A stretch of DNA of 32,349 nucleotides from Candidatus Gastranaerophilales bacterium (GCA_944323195.1 CALURR010000012.1:1-32349), one strand, 5' to 3'; positions 15,234 to 23,958 are shown, counted from the first letter of the stretch. Translations and numbers: made by a program. Notes: generated by a model from the sequence alone, not told the origin.

Positions 15234-15873
15234 TTAGTATATAATCAACTAAATCTTTAAAATTATCAAATGTTATTTTTGCTCCGTTTTGGGTTAAAAA
15301 ATCTTTATCTTTATAGCCCCAAAGAACACTTAAACATTTAATTGAAGTATTTTTTGCCGTTTGAATATCAACTTCGCTATCACCTATAAAAATGACTTCA
15401 TCTTTAGATAAATTAAATTGCTTAATTATATATTCGCTTGATTTTGGGTCGGGTTTTTTATTGAACTCAGGAGTTTCTCCTTGGGATATATCAAAAATAT
15501 CACCAAAATAGAGTTTTGAGAGTTTTTTAACTTCTGAATCAATTTTATTTGATAAAATGGCAAGTTTGATATTTTTTTGTTTTAATCGTTGCAGATTTTC
15601 AATAACCATTGGATAGGGTTTTGTGGTTATATTGGAGTTTTTTGCATAATGCTTTTTAAACATTTCAAGACATTGGTCATATTTTTCCTGATGAATTCCA
15701 ATTGCTCGCTCGATTAATTTTCCTATGCCATTGCCGACAAAATTCCTTGTTTGTTCAAGAGTAATTTTTTCTAAATTACAATATTCAAGAGCGTAGTTTA
15801 CGCTGTTTTTTAAATCTTCAAGAGTATATAAAAGTGTGCCGTCTAAATCAAAAATAATTCCTTTTATTGTCAT
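15220..15873 (-). CDS. HAD-superfamily phosphatase (phosphoglycolate phosphatase-like)
   Basis: A 217-residue HAD hydrolase of the Gph/PGP type. Motif I is FDLDGTLL (8-15) with the nucleophile Asp9 and Asp11. Motif II is LAILSNK (about 103-109), KKPDPKSSEY (about 138-147) carries the motif III Lys, and motif IV is FIGDSEVDIQTAK (about 161-173). A helical cap (about 18-85) lies between. Likely substrates are phosphoglycolate or other small phosphate esters; sequence alone does not settle this. A GAGGT SD supports the ATG. The gene is divergent from fliD, and its stop lies inside the terminator hairpin of the Cys/His-rich gene. Confidence 0.85.
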   Translation of the reverse strand: MTIKGIIFDLDGTLLYTLEDLKNSVNYALEYCNLEKITLEQTRNFVGNGIGKLIERAIGIHQEKYDQCLEMFKKHYAKNSNITTKPYPMVIENLQRLKQKNIKLAILSNKIDSEVKKLSKLYFGDIFDISQGETPEFNKKPDPKSSEYIIKQFNLSKDEVIFIGDSEVDIQTAKNTSIKCLSVLWGYKDKDFLTQNGAKITFDNFKDLVDYILKNCL

Positions 15874-15931
15874 TTTTTACCTCGTTAATTAAAATGCAAC
15901 TTATACATGATGTAATAAAAGTTAATAAATG

Positions 15932-15940
15932 TGATATAAT
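15932..15940 (+). promoter_or_regulatory. Extended -10 promoter of fliD
   Basis: TG-A-TATAAT is a perfect extended -10 box about 75 nt upstream of the fliD start. No clear -35 is seen. The sequence does not match the sigma-28 consensus (GCCGATAA), so housekeeping sigma is more likely. Confidence 0.55.
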
Positions 15941-15960
15941 ATTAGTGTTGTGTGGAACAA

Positions 15961-15978
15961 GTTATATTATAGTATAAC
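15961..15978 (+). repeat. Short inverted repeat in the fliD leader
   Basis: GTTATA (15961-15966) and TATAAC (15973-15978) flank a 6-nt loop, about 20 nt into the predicted fliD transcript. The arms are short and AT-rich, so chance is possible; a regulator site or a weak leader hairpin are alternatives. Confidence 0.3.
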
Positions 15979-16014
15979 TATAAGGATATATGTAAAAGTT
16001 AAAAGGATTTAATT

Positions 16015-17850
16015 ATGTCTTCTACAATTACAGGCGTAGGATCAGGATTTGATATTGAAAGCTGGGTCTCACAGCTGGTTAGTGCTAAAAAAACTTCAAT
16101 GCTAACTCCATTGCAAGAGAAGCTTGAAAGTTTGCAAAAAACTGATAGCACTGTTTCTGATGTAAAAACAAAATTTACAACTTTGCAAAGTGCGCTCAGA
16201 ACTTTTACAAATATAATTTATAATTCTTCAAGTGATATGTGGACAAATACGACTATCACTTCGTCTAATGATGCATACGCAACAGCTGTTTCAACAGGAA
16301 GTGTTGCAAGTGCTAATGTTAATTTGCAAATTGAACAAATTGCAACTTCAACAACAGCAAAAAGTGCAAATAGTTTAGGTACTATTTCAAAAGAAAATAT
16401 AGAAAGTGCTAAATTTGTTAATTTGGCAAACGGTCAAGCTAAAGCGGGTACTTTTTCAATGTTTTTGGATGGCAAACAATATGAAATTGAAATTGCTCAA
16501 AAAGACACTGTTAAAGATGTTATAGATAAAATAAATACCGCAACTAATGGAAAAGTTCAGGCTTCTGTTGACGACAATGGTAATTTTTCAATAAAAGCAT
16601 ATAAAGAACAAGTAGTCGATGGTGAAACCTCTTTTGTGGAGGATACTTCTGCTAGTCTTATGATTGGTTCAGGCGGCGATACATCTAATATTGTGACTGC
16701 TTTGAAATTAAATGAAAAAGACGGTTCCGGATATAAGAGCTCATATCCAGTTTCATTGGTGAATACAAATGCTGCAATGGTTAGCTCTGAATCAGGTCTT
16801 GGTGAAGTAAAATTGTTTGACGAGGATGGAAATCCTGCTCAAACCGGTAAAATTACAATTAATGGTGTTGATTTTGAAATTAATGAAACAACAACTTTAA
16901 ATAATTTAATTTCTAGAATTAATGGCAATTCTGATGTTAATGTTAAAGCAAGTTATGATTCTTTGACAAATAAATTGGTTTTAACTTCAACTCAAACAGG
17001 TCAAAGCAATATTAGTTTATCTGAAGAAGGAACTAATCTTTTAAATGTTTTAGGTTTAACTGAAGGTTCCGGCGAAGATGAAAGAATTGCTCAGGGTTCT
17101 CAAACTTTAGGACAAAATGCAATAGCTTATATAAACGGCAATAAAGTTGTTTCTTCTTCAAATACAATAACAGGAGAAGCATCAGGTATTGCAAATTTAT
17201 CTATTACTATTAAAAAACCAACCAGCGATTATTCAAATAATGAAAAAGATGACAAAGATGTAACTCTTGAAATTTCACCTGATTATACAGATGTTAAAGA
17301 AGCACTAAATACATTTGTAGATGCTTATAACGATTTGGTTTCAACAATAAGAACGGAAACTTCATCATCCGGCAGTATTGGACACGATTCCAGCCTTAAT
17401 TCTTTATTGAATAATATAAGAGGTATAACTTCAGCCATAAGCGATAATGATGGTAAATTCTCAATGCTTGCAGATATTGGGATTTCAACATCTAAAAGTG
17501 ATGCTGTTAATTTAACTATTGATGAAGAAAAGCTTGATAAAGCTTTGGCTGAAGATTTTGAGTCAGTAAAGATGTTATTATCTGATGGTTATACATCAAA
17601 AACAGATAATGGTTTATTTGACCAAATGCTTGTAGATATTGAAAATGCGCTGGATTTTGAAAATGGTTATTTTGCAACAAAATCTGACAGCGTTCAAGCT
17701 CAAATTACTTCAATGAATTCTAGAATTGAGCGCGCTACAACACGTATTACTTCTTATGAAGAAAGATTGTACAAGCAATTTAATCAAATGGACGCAACTA
17801 TTGCATCTTTAAATAGTCAGCTGAACACATTTAGCACGTATATTAGTTAG
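16015..17850 (+). CDS. fliD: Flagellar filament capping protein
   Basis: FliD (HAP2) caps the growing flagellar filament and folds flagellin subunits into place. The 611-residue protein starts with the FliD N-domain: MSSTITGVGSGFDIESWVSQ (1-20), then a heptad-rich helix with LTPLQEKLESLQKTDSTVSD. The middle is made of variable, surface-exposed domains with Thr/Ser/Asn-rich beta structure. The C-terminal domain (from about residue 360) has VKEALNTFVDAYNDLVSTI and ends in a coiled-coil region with YEERLYKQFNQMDATIASLN. Both coiled-coil ends needed for the capping ring are intact. No other flagellar gene is in the window. AAAAGGA is the SD. The 3' end overlaps rlmN by 8 bp. Confidence 0.93.
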   Translation: MSSTITGVGSGFDIESWVSQLVSAKKTSMLTPLQEKLESLQKTDSTVSDVKTKFTTLQSALRTFTNIIYNSSSDMWTNTTITSSNDAYATAVSTGSVASANVNLQIEQIATSTTAKSANSLGTISKENIESAKFVNLANGQAKAGTFSMFLDGKQYEIEIAQKDTVKDVIDKINTATNGKVQASVDDNGNFSIKAYKEQVVDGETSFVEDTSASLMIGSGGDTSNIVTALKLNEKDGSGYKSSYPVSLVNTNAAMVSSESGLGEVKLFDEDGNPAQTGKITINGVDFEINETTTLNNLISRINGNSDVNVKASYDSLTNKLVLTSTQTGQSNISLSEEGTNLLNVLGLTEGSGEDERIAQGSQTLGQNAIAYINGNKVVSSSNTITGEASGIANLSITIKKPTSDYSNNEKDDKDVTLEISPDYTDVKEALNTFVDAYNDLVSTIRTETSSSGSIGHDSSLNSLLNNIRGITSAISDNDGKFSMLADIGISTSKSDAVNLTIDEEKLDKALAEDFESVKMLLSDGYTSKTDNGLFDQMLVDIENALDFENGYFATKSDSVQAQITSMNSRIERATTRITSYEERLYKQFNQMDATIASLNSQLNTFSTYIS

Positions 17851-18871
17851 TTTTTCCTGCTAATTGGCCGCAAGCTGCGTCTATATCGGCGCCGCGTTCC
17901 AGTCTTATGGTGACTTTTTTACCTGAGGCTTCCAAAAGGTATTTAAATTTCATCATGTCTTTTTTGTTTGGTTTTTTGAAGCCTGTATTGTCGTCCGTGG
18001 GATTGTATGGGATTAAATTAATGTTACATTTAATGTCTTTTAGGTAGTTGATTAATTCTATAGCACATTCTTTTGTGTCGTTTAGTCCGCCAATTAAAAT
18101 GTATTCAATTGTAATTCTGTCTTTTGTTTTTGTATTGAATTCTTTTAGAGCTTTTTTTAATTCTTCAATATTATATTTTTTCTCAATTGGCATTATTTGC
18201 TCTCTGATTTTGTGATTTGGTGCATGCAAAGATATGGCAAGCGTTGGAATAAGCTCATTTTGAGATAGTTCATATATTTTTGGGATAATTCCTGAAGTTG
18301 ATAGAGTCATTCTTCTTATTGAAATTTGAAGATTTTTATTTATTAAATAAATTGCTTTTTTTATGTTTTCAAAGTTGTCCAGTGGTTCACCTTGACCCAT
18401 AAAAACTACATTTGTAATTTTTAAACCTGTATCAATTTGCGCTAAAAGAATTTGAGATATGATTTCATGGGCTTCAAGATTTCTCTTAAAGCCATTTTTT
18501 CCTGTCGCGCAAAATTTGCAGCCCATTTTGCAGCCAACTTGGCAAGATACACACATTGAAAGATTGGAACGATTATCAAATCTCATTAATACAGTTTCTG
18601 CGCATAAGCCATCACTAAATTCGATTAAATATTTAATTGTTCCATCTTTTGAAATTTGTCTTAGTTTAATTTTGCAATCAAGAATTTGACAGTTTTGGTT
18701 TAAAAATTCTCTAAATTCTTTTTTTACATCTGTCATTTGATCAAATGAAGATGCGTTTTTTGCCCAAATCCAAGAAAAGATTTGTTCTGCTCTGAACTTT
18801 TTTTCATTGTTTTTTATAATAAAATCTGTTAATTCTTCTTTTGAAAATTTTGATAATGTAGTTTTTTCCAT
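17843..18871 (-). CDS. rlmN: 23S rRNA (adenine(2503)-C(2))-methyltransferase
   Basis: RlmN is a radical-SAM enzyme that methylates A2503 of 23S rRNA and some tRNAs. In 342 residues it has the 4Fe-4S motif CKMGCKFC (Cys114, Cys118, Cys121) after CVSCQVG, the methyl-carrying Cys334 in ACGQLAGK near the C-terminus, FMGQGEPLDN for SAM binding, and LAISLHAPN. This is full length. On the minus strand, TG-T-TACTAT (18886-18878) ends 6 nt before the ATG, with no SD, so the mRNA is probably leaderless. Its 3' end overlaps fliD by 8 bp. Confidence 0.96.
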   Translation of the reverse strand: MEKTTLSKFSKEELTDFIIKNNEKKFRAEQIFSWIWAKNASSFDQMTDVKKEFREFLNQNCQILDCKIKLRQISKDGTIKYLIEFSDGLCAETVLMRFDNRSNLSMCVSCQVGCKMGCKFCATGKNGFKRNLEAHEIISQILLAQIDTGLKITNVVFMGQGEPLDNFENIKKAIYLINKNLQISIRRMTLSTSGIIPKIYELSQNELIPTLAISLHAPNHKIREQIMPIEKKYNIEELKKALKEFNTKTKDRITIEYILIGGLNDTKECAIELINYLKDIKCNINLIPYNPTDDNTGFKKPNKKDMMKFKYLLEASGKKVTIRLERGADIDAACGQLAGKTN

Positions 18872-18877
18872 AAATTA

Positions 18878-18886
18878 ATAGTAACA
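18878..18886 (-). promoter_or_regulatory. Extended -10 promoter of rlmN
   Basis: The minus strand reads TG-T-TACTAT, ending 6 nt before the ATG at 18871. The -35 is weak and no SD is present, consistent with a leaderless transcript. Confidence 0.4.
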
Positions 18887-18912
18887 TAACTTATAAAAAA
18901 TATCATTTTTAC

Positions 18913-18941
18913 TTGATTTTTCTTTGTTTTTAAAATATTAT
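18913..18941 (+). promoter_or_regulatory. Promoter of rpmI-rplT
   Basis: TTGATT (18913-18918) and TATTAT (18936-18941) have a 17-bp spacer. RNA is predicted to begin near 18948, giving a leader of about 57 nt with a hairpin at its 5' end. Confidence 0.6.
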
Positions 18942-18954
18942 GAAATAGCCTAAA

Positions 18955-18972
18955 GTGGCTTTGGTATGCCAC
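18955..18972 (+). promoter_or_regulatory. 5' leader hairpin of rpmI-rplT
   Basis: GTGGC (18955-18959) pairs with GCCAC (18968-18972) around an 8-nt loop, among the few GC-rich bases of this region. Ribosomal-protein operons encoding L20 are often controlled by L20 binding to leader RNA. This leader is much shorter than known L20 leaders, so a regulatory role is only possible. Confidence 0.35.
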
Positions 18973-19004
18973 AAGGGTTTAGTATAAAGAAATGGAGACA
19001 TAAA

Positions 19005-19217
19005 ATGCCTAAAATGAAAACTCACAGATCTGCTGCGAAACGCTACAAAATCACAGGAAGTGGTAAAGTGCTTCGTCAAAAAGCAGGAAAAGGACACTTA
19101 TTAGCTCACAAAAGTCCAGCTAGAAAAAATAGACTTTCAGGCACAACTGAGGTGTTTGAAGGAAATTTAGCAATGATTGCTAAGGAATTACCGTACAAAA
19201 AGAAATTTACAAGATAA
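19005..19217 (+). CDS. rpmI: 50S ribosomal protein L35
   Basis: This 70-residue basic protein matches L35 from end to end: MPKMKTHRSAAKRYKITGSG at the start, then KAGKGHLLAHKSPARKNRL (27-45). I use the ATG at 19005, which has GGAG about 9 nt upstream; the longer frame adds 13 codons that no L35 has. It is followed 13 bp later by rplT, the usual pairing. infC, which commonly precedes rpmI, is absent here. Confidence 0.96.
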   Translation: MPKMKTHRSAAKRYKITGSGKVLRQKAGKGHLLAHKSPARKNRLSGTTEVFEGNLAMIAKELPYKKKFTR

Positions 19218-19230
19218 GGAAGGCTGAACT

Positions 19231-19581
19231 ATGAGAGTTAAACGTGGTAGCGTATTAAGAAAAAGACATAAAAAAATATTAAAACTTGCTAAAGGTTTTA
19301 TTGGTGCTAGAAGCAGAATTTTTAAAGTTGCTAATATTGCTGTAATGAAAAAATTAAAATATCAATACAGAGATAGACGCGTTCTAAAAAGAAATATGCG
19401 TGCTCTTTGGATTGTTAGAATTAATGCAGCAGTTAGAGAACTTGGCTTAAGCTATTCTAAATTCATGAACATGCTTAAAAAAGCTGATATTCAAGTTAAT
19501 AGAAAAATGTTAGCTGAATTAGCTGTTAATGAACCTGAAGCATTTAAAGTTTTAGTTGAAACAGCACAAAGTGCAAAATAA
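19231..19581 (+). CDS. rplT: 50S ribosomal protein L20
   Basis: This 116-residue, strongly basic protein is L20, a primary assembly protein of the large subunit and, in many bacteria, a translational repressor of its own operon. It shows [20 protein letters not shown] (2-21), [14 protein letters not shown] (21-34), the segment [20 protein letters not shown] (46-65), and a C-terminal domain with [16 protein letters not shown]. The SD is AAGGAAGG. A strong hairpin terminator follows. Confidence 0.97.
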   Translation: MRVKRGSVLRKRHKKILKLAKGFIGARSRIFKVANIAVMKKLKYQYRDRRVLKRNMRALWIVRINAAVRELGLSYSKFMNMLKKADIQVNRKMLAELAVNEPEAFKVLVETAQSAK

Positions 19582-19599
19582 AATTTTTATTTAATACAT

Positions 19600-19630
19600 A
19601 AAGGCTCACACTACTTTTGTGTGAGCCTTT
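19600..19630. terminator. Intrinsic terminator after rplT
   Basis: AAAGGCTCACAC (19600-19611) and GTGTGAGCCTTT (19619-19630) form a perfect 12-bp stem around a 7-nt loop, with T-rich sequence after it and A-rich before it. It can also end transcription of the convergent ribbon-helix-helix gene. Confidence 0.92.
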
Positions 19631-19647
19631 TACATTTTTAAACTTAA

Positions 19648-19836
19648 TTAATCCAGTAGTGCTTCAAGAATTGCTGCATTTTTAGAAGCAAGTCCGTTTT
19701 CTCTAATTTTTGAACGGTTAATATAAGTACGAAGTGCTTCTCTGATTAATTCACTTCTTGTTCTGTTTTCGCCTTGTGCTACAGAATCGATTTGTGATAA
19801 AAATTGTTCGGGCATTGAAATTAGAACTCTTGCCAT
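19648..19836 (-). CDS. Ribbon-helix-helix (CopG/MetJ-type) DNA-binding protein
   Basis: A 62-residue protein with a ribbon-helix-helix fold. ARVLISMPEQFLSQIDSVAQ (2-21) gives the DNA-contacting beta strand and first helix, and NRTRSELIREALRTYI (24-39) the second helix with the conserved RSELIREA. The C-terminal 20 residues are a short helix. Similar proteins are antitoxins or small repressors, but no toxin gene lies next to it, so an orphan regulator is more likely. A strong SD (AAAAGGAGAG) precedes the ATG. Two copies of TTAATAATTGC lie upstream and could be binding sites. Confidence 0.82.
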   Translation of the reverse strand: MARVLISMPEQFLSQIDSVAQGENRTRSELIREALRTYINRSKIRENGLASKNAAILEALLD

Positions 19837-19922
19837 TTTGTCTCTCCTTTTGATATATTCTATTGTAGTTTGTTTTGTTTTATTTTACTTATCTCTCTTG
19901 TATATATAAAGTATATTTCTTT

Positions 19923-19972
19923 TTAATAATTGCTATTTATCTTTTCTTTGTGTAACAATTCTTAATAATTGC
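19923..19972. repeat. Direct repeat in the RHH / zinc-ribbon intergenic region
   Basis: TTAATAATTGC occurs at 19923-19933 and again at 19962-19972, 39 bp apart. Ribbon-helix-helix regulators often bind paired short repeats near their own promoter. In AT-rich DNA an 11-bp match can arise by chance. Confidence 0.35.
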
Positions 19973-20005
19973 AAAATCCTTGTTTGGCTTGCTTTTGAAG
20001 AATAG

Positions 20006-20033
20006 TTGATTAATTTTATTAAATCATTATAAA
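20006..20033 (+). promoter_or_regulatory. Promoter of the zinc-ribbon gene
   Basis: TTGATT (20006-20011) and TATAAA (20028-20033) have a 16-bp spacer. The -10 ends 6 nt before the ATG at 20040 and there is no SD, consistent with a leaderless mRNA. Confidence 0.45.
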
Positions 20034-20039
20034 AAAATT

Positions 20040-20435
20040 ATGAAAAATATTTTATTGAAATTTATAAATAATCATACAAAATGTCATCACAAGAATGCTC
20101 TTTTGTATCAAAATGAAGGGTATTGCCCTGATTGTGGACAGTATCTTGTCAAAAATTACTACATAATAAGATGTGCAAGATGTGATGTTAAAAGACAAGC
20201 AAAGCTTTTTTGGGGCGAGATTGTACCATTTGATAAATTTTGCACAAATTGCGGTGCAAAAGATTATTATATTGAAAAACTTGACGCACTTAGTTTTGTG
20301 GATGCAAGATATGCGATTTATTTAAAAGAAATAGCTTCAGATATGGCTCAATTACACCCAAATGCTCAAATATGGGTGGATGATAAAGATAATATTTTGA
20401 AGCAAATAACTTGGAATAAAATATTAACTAGCTAA
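20040..20435 (+). CDS. Zinc-ribbon protein of unknown function
   Basis: I do not recognise the family. The 131-residue protein has three Cys-x2-Cys pairs: CPDC (29-32), CARC (45-48) and CTNC (68-71), plus Cys15 and His16-His17 near the start. Four-Cys zinc sites of the ribbon type are therefore likely, perhaps a double ribbon. The C-terminal half (about 80-131) is helical, with DALSFVDARYAIYLKEIASD, and carries no Cys. There is no membrane segment. Its stop overlaps the end of dnaE on the other strand by 8 bp. Zinc ribbons of this kind commonly bind nucleic acid or protein, but no role can be assigned. Confidence 0.65.
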   Translation: MKNILLKFINNHTKCHHKNALLYQNEGYCPDCGQYLVKNYYIIRCARCDVKRQAKLFWGEIVPFDKFCTNCGAKDYYIEKLDALSFVDARYAIYLKEIASDMAQLHPNAQIWVDDKDNILKQITWNKILTS

Positions 20436-23400
20436 GGTGTAAAACATTTATTTCCATTTTGTCTTTGAATGTTGCGCCAATTTCTCTTTTCATTTCATCG
20501 TTAATGCTAACCCATAAGTGGTCATTTGTTAAAAGCTGAAATCTTTTTGGCTTGTCAAATTCATCAGGTGCTTCAAAATCTATTACAACAGGATTTTCAC
20601 CTTTGTGTTTAGCTAGAAGTTCTTTTAAAAGAACGTTTTCTTCCATTGCAAATTCTTTTAAAACTTTTAGGGTGACTAAATTAACCTCTTCGATTGGTTT
20701 TACTTCATTAATTGCCAAGTTAATTTCTTCATCTTTTACATTTATTTTTGCTTTTATTATAACTTTTTGTTCTGATTCAATTAAAGCTCCGTATTTTTCA
20801 ACAATTTTAGGAAAAGCAACAACACCAATTCTTGATGTTAAGTCTTCAATTGTACCTGTTTTGATAAATTTTGAAGGGTCTTTTTTGGTTGGTTTTTGAA
20901 CGATTTGAGATAATAAACCGCAAATTGTAACGGTTTGGTCAGGTTTTGGATTTTCAAAAATATCTGAAATTGTTTGAGTTGTGATATATTTTAAAATACC
21001 TTGAATTGAAGCCAAAGGATGAGATGTAACATATATACCCATTAGTTCTTTTTCAAAAAGTTGAATTTGGGAATCTGAAAATTCATCTTCGCTATTTCCG
21101 CTCATTTGGAATGTGGGGATGTTTAGCTCTTCTTGAGCATCTCCTGCTAAAGCTGAAAATAAACTAACTTGACCTGAAGATTTTGCTTTGGCGCTTGCTT
21201 GAACAAATTCAACAACCTTATCAATGTTTTCTAAAAGCTGTTTTCTTGATTTTTCAATACATGAAAATGCTCCTGCTTTAATCAAGCTTTCAAGAGTTCT
21301 TTTGTTTAAACATTTCATATCTACTCTTGAGCAGAAATCATAGAAACTCTCAAAGGGCTTATTTTCTCTTTCTTTTTCAATTTGTTCAATTACGGCTTCA
21401 CCTACATTTTTAATTGAGGCTAAACCAAAGCGGATATTATTGCCATCCGGTGTAAATTGAGAGTTTGATTTATTAATGTCTGGCGCCAATACTTCGATTC
21501 CTTGCGCTTGACATTGAAGAATGTATTGTTGAGTTTTTTCTTGTTTGTCTGCAACAGAAGTCAGCATCGCGCACATAAATTCAACAGGATAATGCGCTTT
21601 AAGATATGCTGTTTGATAAGCTACAAAAGCATAAGCTGATGAGTGAGCTTTGTTGAAACAGTATTTTGCAAAACTTTCAATTTGCTCAAATAGTTTTGTT
21701 GCTGCTTCTGAGCTCATTCCTTTTTTTGCGGTTGCTTCAACAAAGATTGATTTTTGTTCTGCCATCTGTTGAAGTTTCTTTTTACCCATCATACGGCGAA
21801 CCATATCAGCGCCGCCTAGTGAATAATCAGCAAGAGTTTGGAATATTGCCATAATCTGCTCTTGATAAAGGATTGTTCCATAGGTGTCTTTCAAGATACC
21901 TTCTAATAATGGGTGAGCATATTCAATTTTTTGACGACCGTGTTTTCTGTCTATAAAGTCTTCAACCATGCCTGCTTCTAATGGACCTGGGCGATATAGC
22001 GCAACCATCGCACCTAAATCTTCAAATACAGTTGGTTTTAGACGTTTAATGTATTTTTTCATACCGCTTGATTCAAGCTGAAATACTGCATCTGTTTCAC
22101 CTTTAGATAGCATTTCGAAAGTTTCTTTGTCATCAAGCGGAATATTGTTAATATCTATATCTTTTCCTGTTCGAGCTTTAATTAAATCAAGGGCGTCTTG
22201 AATTATGGTCAAAGTTTCAAGTCCCAGAAAGTCCATTTTTAACAAGCCCAATTTTTCAATACCTGCCATTGGATATTGCGTTGTGGTGGATTTTTCTTTT
22301 GACAGGGCAACCGGAATAATTTCATCCATGGGCCTTGGGGCAATGATAACACCTGCTGCGTGTGTACCTACTTGGTTTTTAAGTCCTTCCATGTGTAGTG
22401 CTTCATCAACAAGGCTTTGGACTTGAGAATTTTCGTCGCATAGTTTTTTTAATTCCATGCCGTCAGCCAGAGCTTCTTTTAATTTTGTTCCTGGCATAGA
22501 AGGAATCATGCTCGCCCAAGTATTAGCTTGTGAAAATGGTATATCGTAAACTCTGCAAACTGCCTTTAGGGCAGCTTTTGCCGCTAATGTACCAAATGTG
22601 ATGATTTGGCAAACATGGTCTGCTCCCCAGCGTTGCGAAACGTAGTCGATAACTTCGCCACGTCTACGTTGGCAAAAGTCAATATCTATATCAGGCATCG
22701 ATATACGTTCGGGGTTTAAGAATCGTTCAAACAAGAGATTGTGTCTGATTGGGTCCAGTTCTGTTATTCCAAGAGAATATGCAACAATTGAACCTGCAGC
22801 TGAACCACGACCTGGGCCAACAGGAATTTTATGTTCTTTTGCCCAGTTAATAAAGTCCCAAGTTAACAAGAAATATGCAGGGAAACCCATTTTGCAAATT
22901 ACATCATATTCGTATTCATAGCGTTTTATAATGTCATCAGGAATAGGGTCGCCGTATCTTTTTTTAAGTCCTTCTCGACATAGATGGTCAAAGTATTGAA
23001 CTTCATCATATCCATCCGGACATGGGTATTTTGGAAGATATTCTTTTGTTTTGCCAAATTCCAATTTGTCCATTTGAAAATCGATTTTATCTGCTATTTC
23101 TACTGTGTTATTAATGCAAGTATTGAAATAGTCTTCATCCATCCAAGAGAATGCTTTTCTTAATTCGTCAACGGTTTTAACATAGAATTCATTAACCGAA
23201 AATTTAAAGCGGTTTGGGTTTGCTTTTGATGATTTTGTTTGTTCGCACAATAATGTATCATGCCAAGCGGCATCTTGAGCTCTTAGATAATGCGAGTCAT
23301 TGGTTATGACTGTTTTAATGTTTAATTCTTTTGCTATTTCCATTAAAAATGGATTTGAATCTTTTTGCTCTTGTAAACCATGGTCTTGAAGTTCAATGTA

Positions 23401-23952
23401 ATAATCATCGCCAAAAAGGTTTTTGTAATATTTTGCTTTCTTGATTGCTTCATCTTTATTGCCGTCAAGGAAGTTTCTTGCAACTTCGCCTTGGATACAA
23501 GCTGATAAGCAAATTAAATCGTCTTTATATTGTTCTAAAATTTCATGGTTAATACGGGGTTTATAATAATATCCTTTGGTGGTTGCTATTGAATCAAGTT
23601 TGCATAGATTATGGTATCCTTTTTGGTTTTTTGCAAGTAAAACCAAGTGATACATTGTTTTTTTGCTTCTATCTTCTAATACATCCCCATCGCATATATA
23701 AAATTCGCAGCCTAGTATTGGTTTTACGGCTTCGATTTTCTTTTTCATTTCCTGTTCTTCTTCTGATAACATATGCGATAACATTTCATTTTTTGCAATG
23801 AACATATCAGCGCAGCCATACATAACTCCATGGTCTGTTATTGCAATTGCAGGCATGTCATTTTCTGCTGCAAATTTATAGAAGTCAGGTATTCTTATTG
23901 CTCCGTCTAAAAGAGAATATTCTGTGTGTATATGCAAAGGAACATATTTCAT
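20428..23952 (-). CDS. dnaE: DNA polymerase III subunit alpha
   Basis: This is the replicative polymerase catalytic subunit, 1174 residues, full length. The PHP domain starts at once with PLHIHTEYSLLDG (5-17) and keeps ITDHG (38-42), CLSAC (148-152) and NDSHYL (218-223), so its metal-binding residues look intact. The palm has GPGRGSAAGS (379-388) and PDIDIDF (420-426) with catalytic Asp421 and Asp423. A tandem helix-hairpin-helix region and an OB fold (about 990-1070) follow. No intein or split is present, unlike many cyanobacterial dnaE genes. An extended -10 (TG-C-TAAAAT) ends 6 nt before the ATG with no SD. Confidence 0.97.
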   Translation of the reverse strand: MKYVPLHIHTEYSLLDGAIRIPDFYKFAAENDMPAIAITDHGVMYGCADMFIAKNEMLSHMLSEEEQEMKKKIEAVKPILGCEFYICDGDVLEDRSKKTMYHLVLLAKNQKGYHNLCKLDSIATTKGYYYKPRINHEILEQYKDDLICLSACIQGEVARNFLDGNKDEAIKKAKYYKNLFGDDYYIELQDHGLQEQKDSNPFLMEIAKELNIKTVITNDSHYLRAQDAAWHDTLLCEQTKSSKANPNRFKFSVNEFYVKTVDELRKAFSWMDEDYFNTCINNTVEIADKIDFQMDKLEFGKTKEYLPKYPCPDGYDEVQYFDHLCREGLKKRYGDPIPDDIIKRYEYEYDVICKMGFPAYFLLTWDFINWAKEHKIPVGPGRGSAAGSIVAYSLGITELDPIRHNLLFERFLNPERISMPDIDIDFCQRRRGEVIDYVSQRWGADHVCQIITFGTLAAKAALKAVCRVYDIPFSQANTWASMIPSMPGTKLKEALADGMELKKLCDENSQVQSLVDEALHMEGLKNQVGTHAAGVIIAPRPMDEIIPVALSKEKSTTTQYPMAGIEKLGLLKMDFLGLETLTIIQDALDLIKARTGKDIDINNIPLDDKETFEMLSKGETDAVFQLESSGMKKYIKRLKPTVFEDLGAMVALYRPGPLEAGMVEDFIDRKHGRQKIEYAHPLLEGILKDTYGTILYQEQIMAIFQTLADYSLGGADMVRRMMGKKKLQQMAEQKSIFVEATAKKGMSSEAATKLFEQIESFAKYCFNKAHSSAYAFVAYQTAYLKAHYPVEFMCAMLTSVADKQEKTQQYILQCQAQGIEVLAPDINKSNSQFTPDGNNIRFGLASIKNVGEAVIEQIEKERENKPFESFYDFCSRVDMKCLNKRTLESLIKAGAFSCIEKSRKQLLENIDKVVEFVQASAKAKSSGQVSLFSALAGDAQEELNIPTFQMSGNSEDEFSDSQIQLFEKELMGIYVTSHPLASIQGILKYITTQTISDIFENPKPDQTVTICGLLSQIVQKPTKKDPSKFIKTGTIEDLTSRIGVVAFPKIVEKYGALIESEQKVIIKAKINVKDEEINLAINEVKPIEEVNLVTLKVLKEFAMEENVLLKELLAKHKGENPVVIDFEAPDEFDKPKRFQLLTNDHLWVSINDEMKREIGATFKDKMEINVLHLS

Positions 23953-23958
23953 AACTAA

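Noticed and set aside
15916-15939. Sigma-28 promoter in front of fliD
   Set aside because: TAAAAGTT and TGATATAA show only partial match and wrong spacing; an extended -10 for the housekeeping sigma fits better.
19648-19836. Toxin-antitoxin module
   Set aside because: The ribbon-helix-helix gene has no adjacent small toxin gene on its strand, and it is bounded by a terminator.
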